Assembly (NCBI GenBank): GCA_028064935.1
Contig: JAPTWT010000299.1
Coordinates: 1 to 5,702, forward strand
Direction: 5' to 3'
DNA from: Gammaproteobacteria bacterium
GTDB lineage: Bacteria; Pseudomonadota; Gammaproteobacteria; Acidiferrobacterales; Acidiferrobacteraceae
Length of the DNA: 5,702 nucleotides
Shown: positions 1 through 4,910 of the stretch, one piece after another
Position numbering within the stretch: position 1 is the first letter of the stretch
How the letters are laid out: each line of letters begins with the position of its first letter
Program-made: the position numbers and the translations under genes
Notes under the pieces: generated by a model
What the model was told of the DNA's origin: nothing
The model's database searches: none
Seen by the model: the letters and a program-made list of their open reading frames with translations, nothing else

Positions 1-1017
1 CGTCTGCTCTTTCTGGATCGCCACGGCAAGCGCGCTTTCTTTCTGGGTGATCTGCCCCACAAGAAATTTGATCCCCTGAAACGAGCGCTCGAGCCGGGCC
101 AGTTGACTTGCTATCGAATGAGACGAGGCCCGCACCGACACGGAGGGACCCTCGGACCGATTGGGGGCGGGGAGGGACCCTGCCGCGTTGGCGGCCGGCA
201 CCGCCGTTTCGGTGTTCTGCGGTGAAGGAGTCGGGTTCGGCGCTGGCGCCGGCGTGCCGGCCGCCGGCGGCAGTGACAGTGGCGACGCCGACGCAGCCGG
301 CGGTGCCGGCTGAACGCGGATCCCCGCGGCACCCGGGGGTTCCACTGGCATTGTGAGCGGGCGCGGAGGCGGCGCCGGAGTCGTGACACCAGGCGGCGAG
401 GGCAGCGGTTGGGCCAGGGGTTCGCGTGGCGGCTGGGTGCTTTTCAGGAAAGCCACGGTCCCGACGCCCGCCAACAGCGTCACGGCACCGGCAATGGCCG
501 CCACCAGGGGCCAAGACGAACGACGCGGCCTGGCACTTGCCGGCCCCCTTGTGGGATCCGGGGTATCCGACTCCTGCCCCTGCTCACCGCCCTCCTCCGC
601 CCCCCGCTCTTCCTCGATCGCCTGGGGGGGAACGGTCCTCTTTGGGGGCATCGGCGCGATCGGTGCGGGCGCGGCCTGCGCTATGGGCGCTGCCGCCTTG
701 GGTGCCGGGGCTCGCGCGGTCGTTATCGAAATCGGGGGGGCGGCCGGCGGACGGGTTGGCACCGCCCGCTGGGGCTCCAGGAGATCGGGGTGGCCATCCT
801 CGAGGCCCATCTCCCCGTCTTCGCCTGCGGGGCTTCCCGATTTGGTGCCTCCAAAACGTGGGGGCGACACCTCACCCGCGGGCGCCGCCCCCTCCAAGGC
901 TTCCCCATCGAGATCCGGGTTGTACGAGTCCGCAAACCCCGCGATATCGATACGGTCCCCTTCTTCGCCTTCATCGGGGCGCTTGGCGCCCAAAGTCTGC
1001 CACGGGTCCGCGCTCAT
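1..1017 (-). CDS. Proline-rich single-pass membrane protein of unknown function (C-terminus beyond window)
   Basis: Reading down from the ATG at 1017-1015, the frame stays open for 339 codons to the window edge, so the C-terminus is missing. The product begins MSADPWQTLG. It has an acidic, then Pro/Ala-rich N-terminal part (about residues 1-165, with a second acidic patch near 131-155), one hydrophobic segment at about 168-189 (WPLVAAIAGAVTLLAGVGTV) preceded by arginines, a long Pro/Ala linker (about 190-295), and a helical, possibly coiled-coil stretch from about 300 on (SQLARLERSFQGIKFLVGQI). Arginines before the segment predict a cytoplasmic N-terminus and a periplasmic C-terminal part. 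This layout resembles envelope-spanning proteins of the VirB10/TonB style, but no family motif is visible and I do not assign one. The start is supported by GGTGAG just upstream and by a promoter. Long plus-strand frames opposite this gene are GC-driven shadows. Existence of the gene is likely; function is unknown. Confidence 0.75.
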   Translation of the reverse strand, partial: MSADPWQTLGAKRPDEGEEGDRIDIAGFADSYNPDLDGEALEGAAPAGEVSPPRFGGTKSGSPAGEDGEMGLEDGHPDLLEPQRAVPTRPPAAPPISITTARAPAPKAAAPIAQAAPAPIAPMPPKRTVPPQAIEEERGAEEGGEQGQESDTPDPTRGPASARPRRSSWPLVAAIAGAVTLLAGVGTVAFLKSTQPPREPLAQPLPSPPGVTTPAPPPRPLTMPVEPPGAAGIRVQPAPPAASASPLSLPPAAGTPAPAPNPTPSPQNTETAVPAANAAGSLPAPNRSEGPSVSVRASSHSIASQLARLERSFQGIKFLVGQITQKESALAVAIQKEQT

Positions 1018-1032
1018 GCTCTCACCAGTCCG

Positions 1033-1042
1033 GGTATATACC
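1033..1042. promoter_or_regulatory. 10-bp perfect palindrome at the predicted transcription start
   Basis: GGTATATACC is a perfect palindrome just downstream of the predicted -10 box of the membrane-protein gene, about where transcription would begin. Its half TATATACC recurs in the same orientation at 1092-1099, upstream of the -35 box. This arrangement would suit a repressor site, but it could be chance in a locally AT-rich spacer. Confidence 0.25.
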
Positions 1043-1046
1043 GCGT

Positions 1047-1076
1047 GTTATATCCTATGTAATCGACCATAGTCAA
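1047..1076 (-). promoter_or_regulatory. Sigma70-like promoter for the membrane-protein gene
   Basis: On the minus strand, TTGACT (1076-1071) is followed by an 18-base spacer and TATAAC (1052-1047). Each hexamer matches the consensus at five of six positions. Transcription would start near 1040, giving a leader of roughly 20 bases before the ATG at 1017. The locally AT-rich sequence stands out from the very GC-rich gene. It implies that the membrane-protein gene is transcribed on its own rather than from the phosphatase gene upstream. Confidence 0.6.
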
Positions 1077-1220
1077 GGATTGGTGCGTTCTTATATACCA
1101 CATATGCGGCAGGCAGTCGCGCCACAACGGAAAGATCAGCGGAAACGGATGCGGATCGTGGGGTTCGCGGCATGCGGGATTAGGATTAGGACCTACGTAC
1201 CACTTCTTGGACCGCTTTTC

Positions 1221-1736
1221 TCAGTGACGCGCCGGCTCCAACCCGCCGCCCTGCCGCGGCGCAGTGCCCAGTTCGTGCCACTTACTCGCGAGATAGGCTT
1301 GAATGCCCGAACCAGGCTTGTAGCCTGGGTAGAGCTTCTCGAATTCCGACCTCGCCGCCAAGTAGGAATCGTTGCTCAACGCCCCTCGGCACTTGGCGAG
1401 GAACAGCAGCGCAAGGGACGGCGCCCGTGATTCACCTTGGTTGCAGTGGACCAATAGCTTGCGCCCTGCCAACCATTCTCTGTCGGCAAATAATAGAAAT
1501 GCCTCGAAGGACGCCGGCATGAATAGGGGCTTGGGCGGATCGATTATATTCAGGAAAAGGTCCTGATTGATGCTCAGGATCAGATAATTCGCGTGCGTCT
1601 TAGGAAGACTTCCCTGGTACCCAACGGCGCGCTGGTGGCATGGGCTCTTGCAGGCGTGGACCACAGACCACTCCCCCCCGCCATTGCGGCAGAATTGATC
1701 ATTGGCCACCCATAGCCGATCGTATACCTCTATCAT
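1221..1736 (-). CDS. Dual-specificity-type protein phosphatase
   Basis: The product is 171 residues and begins MIEVYDRLWVANDQF. It carries the cysteine-phosphatase signature HCNQGESRAPS, with H97, nucleophile C98 and R104 in the HC-x5-R loop, so hydrolysis of a phosphate monoester (protein Tyr/Ser/Thr or small molecule) through a cysteinyl-phosphate is expected. D66 (NIIDPP) or D85 are candidates for the general acid. The size fits compact bacterial, phage and plasmid DSP-like proteins; no signal peptide is seen, so it is probably cytoplasmic. An H27-A-C29-x3-C33-H34 cluster is unusual and might bind metal. I chose the ATG at 1736 because the family-like N-terminus begins there. The frame is open for 60 more codons upstream, with only a TTG at 1820 as an alternative start (199 residues). 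The ribosome-binding sequence is weak (GGTGGGG, 4-base spacing). A G7 run lies in codons 19-21. The substrate is unknown and no cognate kinase is present in the window. Confidence 0.75.
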   Translation of the reverse strand: MIEVYDRLWVANDQFCRNGGGEWSVVHACKSPCHQRAVGYQGSLPKTHANYLILSINQDLFLNIIDPPKPLFMPASFEAFLLFADREWLAGRKLLVHCNQGESRAPSLALLFLAKCRGALSNDSYLAARSEFEKLYPGYKPGSGIQAYLASKWHELGTAPRQGGGLEPARH

Positions 1737-1916
1737 ACTACCCCACCGGAAATCCCTTTGTATAATCGGCCCATCTTTCCAAAATGCGCGGAGGGCCTGA
1801 AAGGAGGTGCCGTCGGACAAAGCATTGAATCCGATTTCCCGATAGCCCCAATCACGCAGCGTATCAGGAACGCCGCACCCATATGCCGCAAGAGCCCACC
1901 AAACAACGGCCGCCAG
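1737..1916 (-). other. Coding-like in-frame extension upstream of the phosphatase
   Basis: Between the TAA at 1919-1917 and the phosphatase ATG, the same frame is open for 60 codons and reads like real protein (for example GYREIGFNALSDGT, then RAFWKDGPIIQRDFRWG). It has no ATG or GTG start; only the TTG at 1820 (codon 33) or the CTG right after the stop could serve. It is either an N-terminal domain used from a rare start, or the tail of another decayed gene now fused in frame to the phosphatase. I do not recognise the family. Confidence 0.35.
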
Positions 1917-2048
1917 TTACAATACAATGCCAATATCTTAGACCGACCTGGTGGCCACGTCACCTACGATCATCAACTATTGAGCAGCGAATGACCAAGA
2001 GTCGCGCAACAGTCATCGCGTTCTCGCGCGCAAATAGGCCAGCGGCAC

Positions 2049-2258
2049 CTAGTAGTCCGCCATGATCGGCGAAACATCCGTTGGGAACCGCAATATGCAT
2101 AATCGGCCAAAGCGGACAGTGGTGTTCTGCGATGAGTCTGTCAGCAATGCATCGATTACCGGACGCAGTTCAGAACGCTCGCGATCCGTCCGCTTCAGAA
2201 TTCGACGAACGCGTACCTCGTGCCCAATCCGGTCAGTAAGACTTCTCCAAGGCGGACC
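2049..2258 (-). pseudogene. Possible remnant of a protein-coding gene (C-terminal part, no start)
   Basis: A 69-codon minus-strand frame runs from just after a TAG (2261-2259) to the TAG at 2051-2049. It reads like protein (RILKRTDRERSELRPVID, later VRFGRLCILRFPTD) but has no ATG, GTG or TTG near its beginning. The frame next to it continues the coding-like appearance farther upstream (RVRLGEVLLTGLGTRYAFVEF, then stop near 2195). That suggests a frameshifted gene whose 5' part is lost, lying downstream of the nuclease-like gene on the same strand. I do not recognise the parent family with confidence. Chance open frames of this length are common in GC-rich DNA, hence the low confidence. Confidence 0.25.
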
Positions 2259-2315
2259 CTACTCAAGCCACGAGTACAGCAAATGCCAACCGGTTCCTGA
2301 GCCGCATTATATTCG

Positions 2316-3944
2316 CTAGCGGTGGCGCAGCAGCGTCCTGAGCACTCTCAGGTTGGCACGTCCATCCTGCATCACGCGCAGTCGAACTCGCGGATCACCT
2401 AAAACGAGCAGAGCTGGCCATGGTGACAACCGCTCTTCAAACCAGAACGGCCAGCGTTGCATCCACCACCTCCACGAGGCAGGGCGCACTGTCGCAGATT
2501 TAGACTCCCAACCAAAGGGAACTTTACGGTCTCCAACTTGAGCAGCCACTTCCCGAAGGGGAATCTCGATAACATCCGCCGGGACCGGCCAACCTGATGC
2601 CGGAAGCGCAAAGGACAGGAGGCGCGTGGCAATCAACGATGCGTTCTCGATGGTTTCGACTGCATCCTGCGTCCACCAGGTCTCTGACACGAGGTGGAAT
2701 TCGATGTAGTCGTCTTGGCTTCGCACCGACACAGAGTCCGCATCCCGGTCGTTCCGCCGAAGGCGTGCCGAAATCATGAAGGCAGCGGCGGAATCTTGAT
2801 CTTGGGAAACCAAGCGTGCGATGTCTTCGATGGTTCCCTCGCGGCTCGTCGGTTCTGCAACTGAAGCGCGAGTCCATTCGAACCCCAGCTCTAGGAGACT
2901 CAAGGCCCCAAGTTGTCCCGGCACCTCAACATCGAAACCTCTGCTCCTCATCGCATCCTGCAAATAGGATACCCAGAAGCCACGGAGCACATCGGCATTG
3001 ACTTGATCGGGCGCGGCGAGCCAAGACGCCACCTGTTCGACGAGAACACTGAGCGACGCACGCACAGCCAGAAGGTCGCGTGCGGCAAGCGCCTGAGCCC
3101 ACCGCCGGTAGGCACGAAGCCATCCTGCAGAGCCATCACTAGCGGCGCCACCGAGCGAGAGCGCACCGGGCGCGTTCGGCATTCGGACCAAAGCAAAATG
3201 GCAAGCCATCGGCAAACACAACCAGCAATTGCGGCTCGCCTGGCGGCATGCTTTCGGCGTCTTGTACTTCGGTTCGGTACGCAACTCGTTCGTCCTACCA
3301 TCCACGGCGAGGACCGCGGCGGCAACTCCTTTCCCCACCGGGAACGGGATGACGGTTCCATCCTGCACGACAAGCGAGTGTTGCTGCGGAGTTAGCTCCC
3401 CACCAACGAACGCAAGCTGCGGCAGTGCCCGCTTCCGGCACCCGCCAACGGAGGTGCACGGCTGCAGCCATACCCACTTCTTGGTCGCATCGCGAAGGTC
3501 GACAAAGTCGAACGCTTCGGTGGACTTAACTTCGAGCGCGGACAAACCGGTCTCGTCCATGACAATGAAGTCGGGTTGCGGGAAACGCGCCCCCTTGATT
3601 GCCTGACCGTTTCCCGCCCGCCAGGATACGACGCGCACAATCTCGTAGCCCAAATCGTGGTTCATGAGGAAGGCAAGGATTTCACCGACGTCGCCGAGCC
3701 GAGACCCGCCTAAGCCACGGGCCTTGCTTCTGTAGCTCCCGTTGACGTAACGCTCAGCATCCGCCGCAAGTCCCTCTGCGTCGAGTTCGAGGTCGGCCGC
3801 AATGATTTCCAGCGCTGCGGCATCCACCTGCACTGGGATCGTCGTGGTCGCCGCAGAGAATGCGGTCAGCCACGCTGTTTGGTCTCTGGCCTCTACAACC
3901 CCGAACAGCGGAACGTCAACCTGCTTCACTTTAAATGTCGGCAT
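2316..3944 (-). CDS. PD-(D/E)XK superfamily nuclease-like protein with a cysteine-rich segment
   Basis: This 542-residue protein is not one I recognise as a named family. A PD-(D/E)XK core is visible: a helix with an acidic residue (GDVGE, E88), then P124-D125 (PQPDFIV), 12 residues, and E138-V-K140 (ALEVKST). In this superfamily these residues bind divalent metal and cut nucleic acid. After the core come C163-x5-C169 and C233-x6-C240-x2-C243-x4-C248-H249, which could form a zinc-binding element. The rest is a long helical-looking region, ending in a tryptophan-rich stretch (W491-W509) and a basic tail (LRTLLRHR). No signal peptide or membrane segment is seen, so it is probably cytoplasmic. 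The ATG at 3944 follows GAGGT with a short 4-base gap. It stands alone: no methylase, ATPase or helicase gene is adjacent, so a classical restriction-modification pair is not supported here. A stand-alone defence or DNA-processing nuclease is possible. The gene is near certain; the nuclease fold is likely; the biological role is unknown. Confidence 0.8.
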   Translation of the reverse strand: MPTFKVKQVDVPLFGVVEARDQTAWLTAFSAATTTIPVQVDAAALEIIAADLELDAEGLAADAERYVNGSYRSKARGLGGSRLGDVGEILAFLMNHDLGYEIVRVVSWRAGNGQAIKGARFPQPDFIVMDETGLSALEVKSTEAFDFVDLRDATKKWVWLQPCTSVGGCRKRALPQLAFVGGELTPQQHSLVVQDGTVIPFPVGKGVAAAVLAVDGRTNELRTEPKYKTPKACRQASRNCWLCLPMACHFALVRMPNAPGALSLGGAASDGSAGWLRAYRRWAQALAARDLLAVRASLSVLVEQVASWLAAPDQVNADVLRGFWVSYLQDAMRSRGFDVEVPGQLGALSLLELGFEWTRASVAEPTSREGTIEDIARLVSQDQDSAAAFMISARLRRNDRDADSVSVRSQDDYIEFHLVSETWWTQDAVETIENASLIATRLLSFALPASGWPVPADVIEIPLREVAAQVGDRKVPFGWESKSATVRPASWRWWMQRWPFWFEERLSPWPALLVLGDPRVRLRVMQDGRANLRVLRTLLRHR

Positions 3945-3969
3945 GAGGACCTCAGTTCATCGAGCGGAA

Positions 3970-3984
3970 ATTGTTCAAAACAAT
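3970..3984. promoter_or_regulatory. Inverted repeat upstream of the nuclease gene
   Basis: ATTGTTCAAAACAAT has perfect 6-base arms (ATTGTT/AACAAT) around a 3-base centre, 25 bases upstream of the nuclease ATG. Its AT content contrasts with its surroundings. The position is right for an operator controlling that gene, but no regulator for it is identified. The inference rests on symmetry and position only. Confidence 0.35.
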
Positions 3985-4045
3985 GGCCGGCCTGATCGGA
4001 TTTTCGCGCATCTAAGATGGAATAAGACGTTAATCATCGATGACG

Positions 4046-4073
4046 TGGGGGTTCCCCCAACTTTCTTTTTGGG
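4046..4073. repeat. Two mutually exclusive hairpins (GGGGG-TT-CCCCC and CCCAA-N8-TTGGG)
   Basis: TGGGGG (4046-4051), TT and CCCCCA (4054-4059) form a tight dyad. The same C-run with AA (4056-4060) can instead pair with TTGGG at 4069-4073. On the plus strand the first dyad is followed by AACTTTCTTTTT, giving a weak terminator look. No plus-strand gene ends here, so it might shield the TetR promoter from antisense transcription, or be a scar of a mobile element. Function is uncertain. Confidence 0.3.
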
Positions 4074-4102
4074 AGACAGCATATCCCAGAGTGTATGTAC
4101 TG

Positions 4103-4119
4103 GCCACTTTGTAAGTGGC
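4103..4119. repeat. Perfect 7-bp stem, 3-base loop inverted repeat
   Basis: GCCACTT (4103-4109), TGT and AAGTGGC (4113-4119) form a perfect inverted repeat in the divergent spacer. No T-run follows on either side, so it is not a standard intrinsic terminator. It could be a protein-binding site or the relic of a mobile element. Confidence 0.3.
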
Positions 4120-4132
4120 GGCACGCGGCCAG

Positions 4133-4154
4133 GAGCGGTCGCCCCATGCCGCTC
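4133..4154. repeat. GAGCGG-N10-CCGCTC inverted repeat
   Basis: Six-base arms at 4133-4138 and 4149-4154 are separated by ten bases. It is a weak dyad in GC-rich DNA and may be chance; it is listed because it sits next to the perfect repeat at 4103-4119. Confidence 0.15.
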
Positions 4155-4207
4155 TCGAAATTAGCCGTTCAGTACTGCGCTTATCGCTCAATCACTCCCC
4201 CGATCTT

Positions 4208-4230
4208 GATTGACTAAAACATACTGAATC
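4208..4230. promoter_or_regulatory. Candidate TetR operator upstream of the regulator-methyltransferase operon
   Basis: The arms GATTGACTA (4208-4216) and TACTGAATC (4222-4230) are inverted with 7 of 9 positions matching around a 5-base centre. The left arm contains TTGACT, which resembles a -35 box. The site ends 51 bases before the TetR start codon. TetR-family proteins usually bind palindromes of this size overlapping their own promoter, so autoregulation is the natural reading. No clear -10 box at normal spacing was found. Confidence 0.4.
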
Positions 4231-4268
4231 ACGCCGCTGTGCGTGCTAATCTGTTTCGCATCGACATC

Positions 4269-4275
4269 AGGGAAG
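4269..4275 (+). promoter_or_regulatory. Ribosome-binding site that fixes the TetR start
   Basis: AGGGAAG lies 6 bases before the ATG at 4282. This favours that ATG over the in-frame GTG at 4243, which would add 13 residues and has no comparable site. Confidence 0.65.
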
Positions 4276-4281
4276 TCGATC

Positions 4282-4896
4282 ATGGACAATTCTGGCGCCA
4301 CGGAGCCGGTGAGAGCCCGCCTGGTAAGAGCTGCACTAGATTGCTTTCTTGCTGACGACTACCATCGAGTCACTACGAGGCTGATTGCCGAGAGGGCCCA
4401 CGCCAACGTCTCAATGATTCGCTACTATTTCGGCAACAAGGAGGGGCTCTATGAAGAGATGATCCGCGAGACCCTGAATCCGATGTTGACGGTACTTGAC
4501 GGCCCGATGCTAGCGTCAACAGCAGGCTTTACCGACTTCCTGCGTCTGTATTACGAGACCATGACCGCCCGGCCGGAGTTTCCCAAGCTGATCCTTAAGG
4601 TGCTGGCTCTCAACCAGGGACCCGGTCGGCGCTTCATTCAACAACTGCTGGAGCGCGGACGCACACGCGGTGCCCGCAAAGTATCGGCCCTGAAAGCCCA
4701 AGGACAGATCGCTTCCGACATCGACCCCGATATCCTGCGATTGGCTTTTGTGAGTCTGGCGATGACGCCAATATTGCTGAAGGAAATCTTTGAGGAACAA
4801 ATGGGTCGACCCATGGACGCCGGTTTCCTGGAAACGTTGGCGGCCTTCAATGGGCACCTGTTCTTGGCGGGTCTGGCGCCGTGCACGTCGAAATAG
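4282..4896 (+). CDS. TetR/AcrR-family transcriptional regulator
   Basis: The product is 204 residues, a normal length for the family. The N-terminal DNA-binding domain covers about residues 10-58: a first helix (VRARLVRAALDCFLADDY), then the helix-turn-helix at about 31-50 (TTRLIAERAHANVSMIRYYF) and the family's typical GNKEGLYEEMI. The C-terminal part (about 65-204) is helical and variable and would bind a ligand and form the dimer; the ligand cannot be told. The gene is followed after 14 bases by an O-methyltransferase on the same strand, so it most probably controls its own operon, probably as a repressor. A candidate operator lies at 4208-4230. The start is set by the good ribosome-binding site; a GTG start at 4243 is the alternative. 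The family call is firm; the target and inducer are inference. Confidence 0.93.
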   Translation: MDNSGATEPVRARLVRAALDCFLADDYHRVTTRLIAERAHANVSMIRYYFGNKEGLYEEMIRETLNPMLTVLDGPMLASTAGFTDFLRLYYETMTARPEFPKLILKVLALNQGPGRRFIQQLLERGRTRGARKVSALKAQGQIASDIDPDILRLAFVSLAMTPILLKEIFEEQMGRPMDAGFLETLAAFNGHLFLAGLAPCTSK

Positions 4897-4897
4897 C

Positions 4898-4902
4898 GGG
4901 AG
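4898..4902 (+). promoter_or_regulatory. Ribosome-binding site for the methyltransferase
   Basis: GGGAG lies 8 bases before the ATG at 4911. A competing ATG at 4907 is in another frame that stops after 29 codons, so 4911 is the real start. Confidence 0.6.
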
Positions 4903-4910
4903 ATAGATGA

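Larger units (their letters stand above)
1737..2315. other. Gene-poor stretch of about 580 bases, probably decayed
   Basis: No intact gene with a plausible start and ribosome-binding site is visible on either strand. By eye it is less GC-rich than the flanking genes. It holds two coding-like minus-strand fragments, listed separately at 1737-1916 and 2049-2258. Between them, and on the plus strand, only short arginine- or serine-rich frames occur. No tRNA, terminator with a T-run, or insertion-sequence ends were found. Confidence 0.5.
3945..4281. other. Divergent regulatory spacer between the nuclease and TetR genes
   Basis: About 337 bases without a convincing gene. It holds an inverted repeat close to the nuclease start, GGCCGGCC at 3985-3992, three potential hairpins at 4046-4073, 4103-4119 and 4133-4154, and a palindrome before the TetR gene. 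A plus-strand frame running in from inside the nuclease gene ends at 4164; it is mostly antisense, and its last part has no start of its own, so I do not call it. I see no convincing -35/-10 pair for the nuclease gene. Confidence 0.5.

Noticed and set aside
1177..1190. Tandem GGATTA-GGATTA-GG
   Set aside because: Only just over two short copies; no evidence of function.
353..1430. Three long plus-strand open frames opposite the membrane-protein and phosphatase genes
   Set aside because: They are Pro/Arg/Gly-rich, lack motifs and are antisense to better-supported genes; high GC keeps all frames open.
1733..1963. Minus-strand 76-residue frame with a GTG start
   Set aside because: It overlaps the coding-like extension of the phosphatase frame, has no good ribosome-binding site and no recognisable motif.
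2306..2311. Perfect TATAAT on the minus strand just after the nuclease gene
   Set aside because: No -35-like hexamer at 17 or 18 bases and no intact gene downstream.
2062..2319. Plus-strand 85-residue frame
   Set aside because: Arg/Ser-rich composition with no motif; the opposite strand reads more like protein.
2913..3606. Plus- and minus-strand alternative frames inside the nuclease gene
   Set aside because: They are shadows of the 542-residue gene, with basic low-quality translations and no motifs.
2316..3944. Type II restriction-modification system
   Set aside because: No methyltransferase partner is adjacent; the methyltransferase at the right end is a small-molecule O-methyltransferase, not a DNA methylase.
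3802..4164. Plus-strand 120-residue frame crossing the nuclease start into the spacer
   Set aside because: Its first half is antisense to the nuclease N-terminus and it lacks a plausible start and motifs.
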